This document shows, one piece after another, positions 47,048-55,708 of a stretch of 64,000 nt of DNA. The DNA is taken from assembly GCF_014640255.1 (NCBI RefSeq), contig NZ_BMGP01000002.1:372001-436000 (forward strand), read 5' to 3'. Within the stretch, counting starts at the first letter, position 1; every line of letters begins with the position of its first letter. Position numbers and translations under genes: made by a program. Below the pieces are notes generated by a model. That model worked only from the letters and a program-made list of their open reading frames with translations, was not told the DNA's origin and searched no databases. Source of the stretch: Subtercola lobariae. Its GTDB lineage: Bacteria > Actinomycetota > Actinomycetes > Actinomycetales > Microbacteriaceae.

Positions 47048-47518
47048 TTACCAGCGGTAGTGCGCGAAGGCCTTGTTCGACTCGGCCATCTTGTGAGTGT
47101 CTTCACGACGCTTCACAGCGGCGCCGAGACCGTTCGATGCATCGAGAATCTCGTTGGTGAGACGCTCGGTCATGGTCTTCTCGCGACGACCCTTCGCGTA
47201 GGTGGTGAGCCAGCGCAGTGCAAGGGTGTTGGCGCGGTGAGGCTTGACCTCGACGGGCACCTGGTACGTCGAGCCACCGACACGGCGGCTTTTGACCTCG
47301 ATGGTCGGGCGCACGTTGTCGAGCGCCTTCTTAAGTGTTACAACAGCGTCGGCACCGTTTTTATTCGATACACCCTCGAGTGCGTCGTAGACGATGCGCT
47401 CGGCGAGGCCCTTCTTGCCATCAAGAAGAATCTTGTTGACGAGCTGGCTGACGATGGGTGCGCCGTAGACGGGGTCTGCGACGACGGGGCGCTTGGGAGC
47501 GGGACCTTTACGAGGCAT
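47048..47518 (-). CDS. rpsG: 30S ribosomal protein S7
   Basis: 156 aa: [81 protein letters not shown]. Starts in a TAATG overlap with the rpsL stop. An extended frame upstream reads through rpsL and is not coding. Confidence 0.97.
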   Translation of the reverse strand: MPRKGPAPKRPVVADPVYGAPIVSQLVNKILLDGKKGLAERIVYDALEGVSNKNGADAVVTLKKALDNVRPTIEVKSRRVGGSTYQVPVEVKPHRANTLALRWLTTYAKGRREKTMTERLTNEILDASNGLGAAVKRREDTHKMAESNKAFAHYRW

Positions 47519-47892
47519 TACTTCTTCTCCATCTTCGCGCCGTAGCGGCTGCGAGCCTGCTTGCGGTTCTTGACGGCCTGGGTGTCGAGGGCGCCGCGAA
47601 CGATCTTGTAACGAACACCGGGCAGGTCTTTCACACGACCGCCGCGCACGAGCACCATCGAGTGCTCTTGCAGGTTGTGGCCTTCGCCGGGAATGTAGGC
47701 GGTGACCTCGGTGCCGTTGGAGAGCTTGACACGGGCGACCTTGCGCAGAGCCGAGTTCGGCTTCTTGGGCGTGGTGGTGTACACACGGGTGCACACGCCG
47801 CGCTGCTGCGGGTTGGACTTGAGAGCAGGCGCTTTGGTCTTCGTGACCTTGCGCGTTCGGCCCTTTCGGACCAACTGCTGAATGGTAGGCAC
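47518..47892 (-). CDS. rpsL: 30S ribosomal protein S12
   Basis: 124 aa from GTG at 47892, with AAGGAG 9 nt upstream: [72 protein letters not shown]. The Lys in [10 protein letters not shown] (E. coli Lys42/43 region) is unaltered, so no streptomycin-resistance change is seen. First gene of the str operon. Confidence 0.97.
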   Translation of the reverse strand: MPTIQQLVRKGRTRKVTKTKAPALKSNPQQRGVCTRVYTTTPKKPNSALRKVARVKLSNGTEVTAYIPGEGHNLQEHSMVLVRGGRVKDLPGVRYKIVRGALDTQAVKNRKQARSRYGAKMEKK

Positions 47893-48021
47893 TACGTAAC
47901 TCCTTGTGTTTACTGCACGGTGACAGTTGTTGCTGATTCGCATTCGAACGCAAATCTTTTGAACGCGGACCTACTTGCGAGCCAGGGCGGTTCGTCGGGG
48001 GTAGGTATGCCGTGGGGGCCG

Positions 48022-48039
48022 ACTGTTCACGAGAACAGT
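48022..48039 (-). other. Hairpin in the rpsL leader
   Basis: ACTGTTC, 4-nt loop, GAACAGT: a perfect 7-bp inverted repeat about 75 nt downstream of the predicted start point and 130 nt before rpsL. Confidence 0.4.
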
Positions 48040-48120
48040 GAAACCCTGCTTTGTATGATCAGGCGTAGCGCGGCGCCACGTTACATGGCACGAGCGCACG
48101 ACAAAGCGCACACCCAGAGA

Positions 48121-48149
48121 ATATTACGCGGTAAAGAGGCCTCGGTCAA
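48121..48149 (-). promoter_or_regulatory. Promoter of the str operon
   Basis: Minus-strand TTGACC (48144-48149), 17-bp spacer, TAATAT (48121-48126): a strong sigma-70-like promoter. The expected start is near 48114, giving a leader of about 220 nt before rpsL. The -35 box overlaps the last codons of the upstream gene, which runs the same way. Confidence 0.7.
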
Positions 48150-49552
48150 ATGGCCGGATACGTGGCAACCGGGCTCTCAGCGACCTTTCGATCGTACTCT
48201 TCGCGCTCGGCGAGGTTCTTCGCCTTGAGCTTGCGGCCGCGCGACGCGATCCAGGCGCCGATCCAGATGGGCACCTCGCGCGCGACGATCGCCGCGGCGA
48301 GGGTCAACGGATCCATCACGAGACCACGCACGAACGTCAGGGCATCGGCCTGAGAGAAGTTCCAGGCCTGAACCGCGAGCAGTGCGCCGAGGATGGCCGC
48401 GCCGTAGACGATGACTGCCACAATGAATCCGCCCAGCACGTAGGCCCACCAGCCGGCGCGATTCACGATGAGAACCACGAGAATGAGGGCGATCGCGAAG
48501 AAGATCACCGGCACGTAGAAGGCGGGGCTGCCGACGAAATCGCCGATGACAGTGCCCAAGCGGTTGGCCGGCACGGTGAAGGCGAGGATGACCGCCGCGA
48601 CCGCTGCGAACACCACTGCATAGGCGACAGCGCCGGTGAGCGCGATGAGTGTGCCGACGCCACGATTGCTGTGTTTCTTCGGGGGCGTGAGCACGGGCAC
48701 CACGATGGCGGTGGGCGCGCCGTAGCCCGCGGGCGGGTAGGCGCCGGCGGGGGCTGCCGCGGGTGGATAGCTGCCCGGCGGGTAGGTTGCGGGCGGGTAG
48801 GCCCCGGGCGTCCCTGGCTCGGCGACAGGCGCCGCCGGGTTCGCCGCGGCCTGGGCGACCCCGGCTGCCACTGCCCCCGTGGCAACGGCTGCCGCGGCAG
48901 CGGGAACTGAATCGAACCCCGCCTCGGACGTCGCCGTCGGCGCTGACTCCTGGCCAGGCGCGACGTAGGGTGCGGGGGTAGTGAAGGCGGCAGCGGGGTA
49001 GGCAATGGGTTCGTCTGTAGGCGCGACCGGGGCTGCGCCCTCGACTGACGATGCGACCGACTCTGCTTCGCCGGGTGCGTCAGCGGGAGTTGCTGCCGGC
49101 TCTGGCTCGGGGGCGGCGGTCGCTTCTGCGTCGGACGAAACGAACGGGCGGTGCTCGGTCGCTGCGGACTCGGGAGCGGCGGTCGCTTCTGCGTCGGACG
49201 AAACGAACGGGCGGTGCTCGGTCGCTGCGGACTCGGGAGCGGCGGGTTCAGGCGAGACGAGGGGCTCCCGCTCGGGGGCTGCTGGCTCGGAGGCTGCGGA
49301 CTCGGAGGCGGCGGGTTCGGGTGAGACGAGCGGCTCCCGCCCGGAGGCTGCCGGCTCGGAGGCGGCAGACTCGGTCGCTGCGGGCTCGGCGTCGGAGAAG
49401 AGGGGCCCAGCGGAGTCGTGACCGGCGAAAGGCTCGCTGGGGGCAACGGGTTCGCTGGCGGCAATCGGCTCGCTGGGCGCGACGGGCTCGCTCGCTGCGG
49501 CCGGCTCGTACGGGGGCACGCCCTGGTCGTCTGGGTGTCGCTCGTCGCTCAT
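48146..49552 (-). CDS. Membrane protein with long repetitive Ala/Ser/Glu/Pro N-terminal region
   Basis: 468 aa. Residues 1 to about 290 are low complexity, built from SEPVAPSEP, ESAASEPAA and two perfect copies of a 21-residue unit beginning ESAATEHRPFVSSDAE, then Pro/Gly/Tyr (GAYPPATYPPGSYPPA) like other actinobacterial membrane-tethered tails. The rest has four membrane segments (GTLIALTGAVAYAVVFAAVA, FYVPVIFFAIALILVVLIV, YVLGGFIVAVIVYGAAILGALLA and LAAAIVAREVPIWIGAWIAS). Function unknown. Its stop codon overlaps the str promoter. ATG at 49552 has GAGCAGC upstream only. Confidence 0.72.
   Translation of the reverse strand: MSDERHPDDQGVPPYEPAAASEPVAPSEPIAASEPVAPSEPFAGHDSAGPLFSDAEPAATESAASEPAASGREPLVSPEPAASESAASEPAAPEREPLVSPEPAAPESAATEHRPFVSSDAEATAAPESAATEHRPFVSSDAEATAAPEPEPAATPADAPGEAESVASSVEGAAPVAPTDEPIAYPAAAFTTPAPYVAPGQESAPTATSEAGFDSVPAAAAAVATGAVAAGVAQAAANPAAPVAEPGTPGAYPPATYPPGSYPPAAAPAGAYPPAGYGAPTAIVVPVLTPPKKHSNRGVGTLIALTGAVAYAVVFAAVAAVILAFTVPANRLGTVIGDFVGSPAFYVPVIFFAIALILVVLIVNRAGWWAYVLGGFIVAVIVYGAAILGALLAVQAWNFSQADALTFVRGLVMDPLTLAAAIVAREVPIWIGAWIASRGRKLKAKNLAEREEYDRKVAESPVATYPAI
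49113..49238. repeat. 63-bp perfect tandem duplication in the coding region
   Basis: Two adjacent 63-bp units, 49113-49175 and 49176-49238, encoding identical 21-residue segments. The lack of silent differences points to a recent event. Confidence 0.9.
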
Positions 49553-49783
49553 GTTGATGCTGCTCCTTCACGGGCCGAGACGCTCACCGGCCTGGTTGGC
49601 CGTGCGCCGCAGTGGCCGCACTGTCACGGCGAGTTCGCCGCAGCCACACTCTAACAATCTCCCTAGCAAAACTGAGGGAACTCGGGCGGGAGTCGGCGGT
49701 GTGCCGTGCGGGGCCAGTTCAGGCGCGGACACCGGCGCGGATACGGGTGAGAGTGCGGCCGCCGCGCCAGTAGAATTCGGTCG

Positions 49784-50746
49784 ATGACATCGTTTCCCTC
49801 GTGCCGGCTGGTTCCCAGCGGACTGCTGGCCGAGATCAGGCCCGACGAGCTGCAATTCGCACGCAAGGGCACCGCCCAGCTCGGGCTAGCGGGCCTCAGC
49901 ACACTGCTGCCGAGCATCCCGCAGCAGGCAGCCGGTCTGCCCGAAGTGAGCCCGCCCGAAGCCGGTCTGCCCGAAGTAGGCCCGCCCGATAGAGCTCTGC
50001 CCGAAGAGGAGGGCGACGGATTCACCCTCTACATCGGCGGAGAGCCGCAGTCGCACGTGTTCACCCGGCACCAGACGCACCTGCTCTTCGACTACCTGCA
50101 GCGCATCGCGAACATCGTCGACCTCTTTTTGCGCGCGGGCGAGCCGATCGTGGCGCTACACCTCGGGGCGGGCGCCCTGACTCTGCCGCGCTACATCGCC
50201 CTGACTCGGCCCGATTCGCACCAGTTCGTGCTCGAGTCGGAAGAAAACCTGCTCGACTTCGTCACGACGAATCTGCCGCTGCCGCCCGGTACCGAGTTCA
50301 CGGTGCGCACTGATGACGCCCGGCGCGGCCTGCCGTGGGCTGCATCGTTCGGGCCCTTCGACCTGATCGTGCTCGATGCGTACTCGGGATCATCCACTCC
50401 CCCGCACCTCACGACACTCGAGTTCTATCGGCAGCTGGCCGCGCTGTTGACGCCGGCCGGCGTGCTCCTGATCAACGTCGCCGACGACGCGGGGCTCGCA
50501 CTCGTCCGCGCCCAGACGGCGACGCTCGCGGCCACGCTGCCCACGGTGTTCGTGCTCGGTTCGAAAGACCTGACCGTGGGGCTGGGCGAGGGCAATGCCG
50601 TTCTGGTCGGGTCGCCGGCCCCGGGCATCCTTGGCCTCGTGCCGCGGCTGGCCGCCGAGGGCCCGCACCCGAACGGGATGGTTCTGCCCGCAGAGTTGGC
50701 GGCGTTCATCGGCGATGCAATGGTGGTGACGGATGCCCGAGTCTGA
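49784..50746 (+). CDS. Spermidine-synthase-like SAM-fold protein
   Basis: 320 aa. C-terminal two-thirds match the spermidine synthase/SAM-binding fold: HTHLLFDYLQRIANIVDLFL, IVALHLGAGALTLPRYIALTRP (motif I), VLESEENLLDFV, FDLIVLDAYSGSSTPPHLTTLEFYRQLAALLTPAGVLLINV. The catalytic Asp region reads VLDAYSG. Such stand-alone proteins in actinomycetes have no proven aminopropyltransferase activity. Residues 50-69 carry a 10-residue duplication (AGLPEVSPPE/AGLPEVGPPD; DNA 49931-49990). TAGAAT ends 7 bp before the ATG, suggesting a leaderless transcript. Overlaps the next gene by 14 bp. Confidence 0.75.
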   Translation: MTSFPSCRLVPSGLLAEIRPDELQFARKGTAQLGLAGLSTLLPSIPQQAAGLPEVSPPEAGLPEVGPPDRALPEEEGDGFTLYIGGEPQSHVFTRHQTHLLFDYLQRIANIVDLFLRAGEPIVALHLGAGALTLPRYIALTRPDSHQFVLESEENLLDFVTTNLPLPPGTEFTVRTDDARRGLPWAASFGPFDLIVLDAYSGSSTPPHLTTLEFYRQLAALLTPAGVLLINVADDAGLALVRAQTATLAATLPTVFVLGSKDLTVGLGEGNAVLVGSPAPGILGLVPRLAAEGPHPNGMVLPAELAAFIGDAMVVTDARV

Positions 50747-51881
50747 GCCAGGCGGCGAGCATCCGTTGCCGGCCGCTGCCCGGGTCGTGGTGATCGGTGC
50801 CGGCCAAGCCGGGCTCTCGGTGGCCTACCAGCTGCAACGCAGGGGCCTGCGTGCAGGCGTGGATCTCGTCATCGTCGATCGAGGGCCCGGCGCGGGGGGC
50901 GCCTGGCAGTTTCGCTGGGAGTCGCTGCGGCTGGGCACAGCTCACCAAGTGAGCGATCTGCCCGCCATGCGAGACCTGGGCATCAGCTTCGAAACCGCGG
51001 ACCAGAGCGGCGCGGCGCGCGACGTGGTTGCCGAATACTACGAGCGGTACGAAGAGCATTTCGGTCTGCGCGTTTATCGGCCGGTGGAGGTGATCTCGGT
51101 GCGGGAGCTGGCCGAAGGAGGCGATCTCGGCGTGACCACGTCTCTCGGCGAGTTGCGAACCGAGATCGTGGTGAACGCGAGCGGAACCTGGGCTACGCCG
51201 TTCCGGCCCCTCTACCGCGGAGCCGAGACGTTTCGCGGCGTTCAGATCGGTACACCGCAGTACCGCTCCGCACAGGATTATGCCGGCAAGCGCGTGGTGA
51301 TCGTGGGCGGCGGCACGTCGGCGGTTGGCTTCGTGCTCGAACTCGAGGGGGTGGCTGCCAGCACGGTATGGGTGACGCGGCGGACCGTGCTGTTCGCCGA
51401 AGAAGACGGCGCCACCGTCTCCGCAAGTCTTGAGTCGCGTCTCGCCGCCGTCAACCGACAAGACGAAGCCGCCAGCGCGGGGCGCGTGCTGCCGAGCATC
51501 AGCAGCGGAACCGGTTTGCCCGGCACGGCCAAGAATCTCGCTGCAGTCGAACGCGGTGTGCTCATCGCCCGGCCGATGTTCGACTCCATCGAGCCCGACG
51601 GCGTTCGATTCGCCGACGGGACCTTCGAACCGGCCGATGTCATCATCTGGGCGACTGGATTCAGGTCAGAGCTGGCCCATCTCGAGCCACTGAATCTGCG
51701 CGAGCAGTCTGGCGGCATTCGGGTCGAGAACGGGCGGGTCGCCCGAAACGGCCGCGTCTTTCTGGCGGGCTACGGGCCGCAGGCGTCGACCATCGGCGCC
51801 AATCGTGCAGGGCGGCTGGTCGCGATGCAGGTTCTGGATGCTCTGCGGCGGCTCGAGCATCCGCAACCAGAAGCAGACTGA
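50733..51881 (+). CDS. Flavin-dependent monooxygenase / NAD(P)-binding oxidoreductase
   Basis: 382 aa. FAD-binding VVVIGAGQAGLSVAYQLQRRG (about 18-38), WQFRWESLRLGTAHQVSDLP, a second nucleotide site KRVVIVGGGTSAVGFVLELEG (about 188-208), and DVIIWATGFRSELAHL near the C-terminus: the plan of class B flavin monooxygenases (FMO, YUCCA, CzcO-like). Substrate unknown. Translationally linked to the spermidine-synthase-like gene by a 14-bp overlap. Confidence 0.85.
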   Translation: MPESEPGGEHPLPAAARVVVIGAGQAGLSVAYQLQRRGLRAGVDLVIVDRGPGAGGAWQFRWESLRLGTAHQVSDLPAMRDLGISFETADQSGAARDVVAEYYERYEEHFGLRVYRPVEVISVRELAEGGDLGVTTSLGELRTEIVVNASGTWATPFRPLYRGAETFRGVQIGTPQYRSAQDYAGKRVVIVGGGTSAVGFVLELEGVAASTVWVTRRTVLFAEEDGATVSASLESRLAAVNRQDEAASAGRVLPSISSGTGLPGTAKNLAAVERGVLIARPMFDSIEPDGVRFADGTFEPADVIIWATGFRSELAHLEPLNLREQSGGIRVENGRVARNGRVFLAGYGPQASTIGANRAGRLVAMQVLDALRRLEHPQPEAD

Positions 51882-51885
51882 ACGA

Positions 51886-51901
51886 CGAGCCGTGCGGCTC
51901 G
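51886..51901. terminator. Small hairpin between convergent genes
   Basis: CGAGCCG-TG-CGGCTCG, between stop codons that face each other 25 bp apart. It may serve both genes; there is no U-tract. Confidence 0.35.
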
Positions 51902-51906
51902 CAGGC

Positions 51907-53769
51907 TCAGCCCGTGAACTTCCATAACGTGATCGTCGCTGTGCGGCCCGAAACCGGGTAACTGCGCGAGTCGACGAACGACAACTCGTCGGCGTACTCG
52001 ACTCCCCAATCGACGGGCTGACAGGCGCTGTCGGTCATGACCCACTGAACGTCGGCCTCTTTCGCGTCTGTCGCGATCTGAAACCCCGACAGACGCTCAT
52101 CGCTGACTCGCTCGACCGCGTCTTTATTGATTGGCCACGCCATGCCACCGTTGAACGTTGCGACAGGTGCCCCGTCGGAGACGATTTTCAGGCCTGCCAT
52201 GTCGATGCACGAATCGCTGTTGAGCAATCCGGCTCCGGTCTTCGGAACCTCTTTGCCGAGTTCACCGATCGCGGCGAAGCGCGGGGTCGAGTAGTCGAGA
52301 AACGCGTGCAGGGGGTAGTCGTTTCGAAAAGTACGGAAATCTGACAGAGATACGACCGCGACCACCGCGCAGAGCAGAACGACGACGAGCGAAATGACAA
52401 CGGAAACCGCCGATCGCCTCGTGCGGACCGCACGAGAGTCGGCTACGGCAGGGTCTGGGCGATGCGGCCAGCGGAGGTAGGAAACCGCCACCATCGCGGC
52501 CACGGGCACCGTGACGAAGGAGACGAGGCAGAACATGTCGAGCCAGAACCGGTACGGTTCCTGGTTCGCGCCCCACAGATCGTTGGTTGCCGTGAGTGCC
52601 CAGGCGGCGATCGCCGCGATCGGGAACGCCATCCAGAGGGTTACACGGCGGTGGATTCCGGCGGCCAGGATGCCCAAAAGCGGCAGCAGAACGGCACCTG
52701 CGGCCACGATGCCGCGCCAGTCGACCCCGAGGTCTTTCGATGAAGCAACCCGGTAGCTGAGAAACGGGTCTTTCGAGACGATTCCGAGCACGGTGGCGAT
52801 CAGCTGCGGCGATGCTGCGGCGACCAAGACGATCAGAGGCAGCGCAGCACGGAGCCGAAAGCGAACGATCAGCACGATCAGACCGGGGGCTGCGGGAAGC
52901 ACCCCGAAAGCGAGCGCGGCGAGCGGGCCGAAGTGCCCAGCCACGAATGGCCCGGCAAGCGCAACCACGACGATCAGCGCAAGCGAGACGACAACGAGCA
53001 ACCACCGCCGTGCGTATACGAGCGCAGCAGCAGCGATCACGAACAAAGCGAGGTAGACCCCGACGAGAAACCCATACGTCTGAACGTTGGCGCTCAGCCC
53101 GATGAAGGCTGCAGAGACGCAGTAAAGTACTGTCTGGCGGGTTCTCGTGGTGACGCGCAGATAGGTCGCCAGCGCCAGCAGCAGCCCGACGGCGCAGAGC
53201 GACAGCGCTACGGTTTCACCATTCAGCGTGTAGTACACCGCGAAGGGGCCCCATAGCACGGCGTGAGAGCTGATGCTCGTGTACCAGCCGCCATTGCTCA
53301 GCTGCGTCGCGAAGGCGCCGATGATGAACGGAACCGGCGCAAGAACGGGCATCCACCACCGTCTGGTGACGAAGTAGATGGCCGTCGCTATGCTCGCCAC
53401 GAGCACCATTTGCACGATGAAGCCGCCCACCGACCAGGCCTCGAGCGGGTTCAGGCCGACCCAGCGCGAGACGGTGCCGATCACGTAGTAGTAGAGATGG
53501 GGGTAGGTGTTGTTGCCCGTGTTGGTGAAGGGCTCGACGTTGGCGAGCCGCCCGTCTGCCGCGTTGGTGACCATCGACATGTACGACAGTTGATCGCCCG
53601 GAAAGTAGGAGCGGAACGAACTCCACGAGAAGTCGGGGCGCTGCCACAGGTACCCCCACTGCAGTGCGACGTGAGCCGCAACCGCACCGAGTACGGCGAC
53701 ACCGGCGAGAATGCGTCGCACCAGATTCGGAAGCAGAAAGCCGGTTTCGGTCGAAGCAAGTGCGCGCAT
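51907..53769 (-). CDS. Large multi-pass membrane protein, glycosyltransferase-39-like or DUF6541-like
   Basis: About 620 aa, 12-14 membrane segments over residues 15-480, then a C-terminal extracellular domain (about 480-620: DYPLHAFLDYSTPRFAAIGE, NSDSCIDMAGLKIVSDG, WVMTDSACQPVDWG). An acidic first loop (SYFPGDQLSYMSMVTNAADGR) is in the place where GT-C enzymes keep a catalytic Asp/Glu. The product could be a polyprenyl-phosphate-sugar-dependent transferase for envelope glycans; this is inference. ATG at 53769 is chosen; the TTG four codons upstream is weaker. Its upstream flank abuts the IS-split rpoBC terminator. Confidence 0.65.
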   Translation of the reverse strand: MRALASTETGFLLPNLVRRILAGVAVLGAVAAHVALQWGYLWQRPDFSWSSFRSYFPGDQLSYMSMVTNAADGRLANVEPFTNTGNNTYPHLYYYVIGTVSRWVGLNPLEAWSVGGFIVQMVLVASIATAIYFVTRRWWMPVLAPVPFIIGAFATQLSNGGWYTSISSHAVLWGPFAVYYTLNGETVALSLCAVGLLLALATYLRVTTRTRQTVLYCVSAAFIGLSANVQTYGFLVGVYLALFVIAAAALVYARRWLLVVVSLALIVVVALAGPFVAGHFGPLAALAFGVLPAAPGLIVLIVRFRLRAALPLIVLVAAASPQLIATVLGIVSKDPFLSYRVASSKDLGVDWRGIVAAGAVLLPLLGILAAGIHRRVTLWMAFPIAAIAAWALTATNDLWGANQEPYRFWLDMFCLVSFVTVPVAAMVAVSYLRWPHRPDPAVADSRAVRTRRSAVSVVISLVVVLLCAVVAVVSLSDFRTFRNDYPLHAFLDYSTPRFAAIGELGKEVPKTGAGLLNSDSCIDMAGLKIVSDGAPVATFNGGMAWPINKDAVERVSDERLSGFQIATDAKEADVQWVMTDSACQPVDWGVEYADELSFVDSRSYPVSGRTATITLWKFTG

Positions 53770-53834
53770 GGTGGTTCTCAACCCTAGCCGAAGTCTGGCT
53801 GCGCTCCGTCTGCGGTCGCCCTGCAGCCGGCCGC

Positions 53835-53852
53835 GAAAAAAAGAGCCCCTCT
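53835..53852 (-). terminator. Distal half of the rpoBC terminator, split by an IS
   Basis: On the minus strand this reads AGAGGGGCTCTTTTTTT: the 3' arm and U-tract of an intrinsic terminator. Its 5' arm, AAAGGGCCCCTCT, is 2.7 kb away at 56584-56596, beyond the IS. Together they make a 13-bp stem (one G-U), and with the flanking bases a UUCG loop. Confidence 0.8.
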
Positions 53853-53859
53853 ACCGGGC

Positions 53860-53882
53860 GGTTTCAAGGGGTCGTTGCAACA
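53860..53882 (+). repeat. IS30 left inverted repeat
   Basis: Starts GGTTTCAAGG and ends GTCGTTGCAACA; 20/23 match to the reverse complement of the right end at 56551-56573. Confidence 0.85.
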
Positions 53883-54299
53883 TGGTGGATGGTTAGGTAG
53901 AAAGTAGCAGGTTCCGTAAACGCTCGGCTGGGGTATCCCAGCCGAGCGTTTTGCGTGGTCGGCTGTTGAGTTCCTGCGCGACGTGTTCGAGATCTTCGAT
54001 GCCGTAGGCGGTCAGGTCGGTGCCCTTCGGGAAGTACTGCCGGAGTAGCCCGTTGGTGTTCTCGTTCGACCCGCGCTGCCAGGGGCTGGCGGGGTCGCAG
54101 AAATATCAGCGATCCGCGCAGGTGTGCCGGCAGGGTACTCATCGTGGCCACGAGGCCGTCGCGGACTTCCTCGGCGGTATGGGTGCGGGGAAGGTGCACG
54201 AGCATCACGTAGCGGGTCGTGCGCTCCACCAGTGTCGCGATCGCGGACTGGTTCAGCGTGCCGGTAAGAAGGTCCCCCTCCTTACGCTGTTGATGTCGG

Positions 54300-54475
54300 G
54301 ATTGTCGTAGTGTTCCGATGACTCTCGGGTGACGGGTATGGCTTAGATCTCCTTGCCGCCTGGACGGCTTACTGGGAATGGCCGCCCGCCGCCCGTGTGA
54401 TGACTCGACCGCTGATTGAGAATTGCGACTCTGATCGCTGTGTAAGGACGTGCCGGCGTGGTTATCCGCAGGGAC
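54300..54475 (+). ncRNA. Predicted IS110 bridge RNA
   Basis: IS110 recombinases use a bridge RNA from the non-coding left end, with one loop pairing the target and one the donor ends. Here the donor loop has ATTGAGA (54415-54421), identical to the right end (55716-55722), and GTAAGGA (54442-54448), complementary to the left end TCCTTAC (54279-54285). Between them is the stem GCGA-CTCTGA-TCGC. The target loop has AGATCTCCTT (54345-54354), 8/10 like the left target, and TGGGAA (54373-54378), complementary to the right target TTCCCA (55723-55728). Between them is GCCG-CCTGGA-CGGC. Both loops share the same plan (4-bp stem, 6-nt loop). RNA ends are estimates. Confidence 0.8.
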
Positions 54476-54504
54476 CATAACTCCACAACAGATAGGGAAT
54501 TTCA

Positions 54505-55708
54505 GTGCCGAAACTCTGGGCCGGAATCGACGCCGGCAAACACGAACACCACTGCGTCGTGATCGACGATGCCGGGAAGAAGCTGCTCTCAGAACGTGTC
54601 GAAAACGACGAGGCCACCCTTCTCGAATTGATCGCCACCGCCGTTGACTTAGCAGCCGGCGAGCAGATCATATGCGCCACGGATCTCAATGCGGGCGGAG
54701 CTGCCCTGCTGATCAGCCTGCTCGCCGACAACGGCCAGCAGTTGCTTTACATCCCCGGCCGGATCATCCATCACGCCTCTGCGACCTATCCGGGGGGATG
54801 GCAAAACGGATGCCAAAGATGCTGCGATCATCGCCGACCAAGCCCGCATGCGCCGCGACTCGCAACCCGTGCGTAACGGCGACCAGATCAGCGTCGATCT
54901 GCAACTGCTGACCTCGTACCGCACCGATGTGATGTGTGGCCGGGTGCGGGTCATCAACCGGCTCCGCGCTGTGATGCTTGAGTACTTCCCTGCTCTGGAG
55001 CGGGCATTCGACTACTCCAAAAACAAAGCAGCCCTGGTAATGCTGTCGCAGTATCAGACCCCTGAGGCGCTGCGCCGCATCGGACGTAACCGGCGGCAAG
55101 CCTGGCTGAAAGCTCGCGGCTGCCGTAACAGCGCCGCGGTAGCAAGCAAAGCCATCGATGCTGCTCAAGCGCAACACACGACCCTCGCAACCCAGGCCAT
55201 GGGCGCAGTCCTGGTCGGCCGCCTCGCAAGCCAGCTGCAGGCAATCGACCTCACCCTCACCGAGCTCGACAACCAGATCGCCGACCTCTTCCAGCACCAC
55301 GGTGACGCCGAAATCATCGTCAGCATGCCCGGCTTCGGCCCCCTGCTTGGCGCGACTTTCCTAGCAACTACCGGCGGCACCATGGATGCCTTCGACTCAG
55401 CCGACAGACTCGCCACAGTTGCAGGGCTCGCCCCAGCACCACTGGACTCGGGACGTATCAGCGGTAACATCCACCGCCCCCGCCGCTTCAACCGGCGGCT
55501 CCTGCGAACCTGCAACCTCGCCGCCCTTTCAAGCCTGAAGAACAGCCCAGCATCCAGGACGTTCTACGACCGCAAACGACGAGAAGGCAAGAGTCACAAA
55601 CAAGCCCTCCTGACCCTCGCTCGACGCCGAATCAACGTTCTCTGGGCCATGCTCCGCGACCACAAACCATACCTCGAACCCGTCGTTACGCTACTCAACG
55701 CTGCTTGA
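54505..55708 (+). pseudogene. IS110-family transposase with one frameshift
   Basis: GTG start with AGGGA upstream. DEDD (RuvC-like) domain: AGIDAGKHEHHCVV, ATDLNAGGAALLISLL, then after the break DGKTDAKDAAIIADQARMRRD. C-terminal Transposase_20 domain: IVSMPGFGPLLGATFLATTGG, LATVAGLAPAPLDSGRISG (catalytic Ser region), RLLRTCNLAALSSLK. A single extra base in CCGGGGGG (54790-54797) throws the frame; removing it restores YRGDGKTDAKDA. About 400 aa if intact, normal for the family. Otherwise well preserved, so the shift may be recent, a sequencing error in the homopolymer, or less likely a recoding site. Confidence 0.85.
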
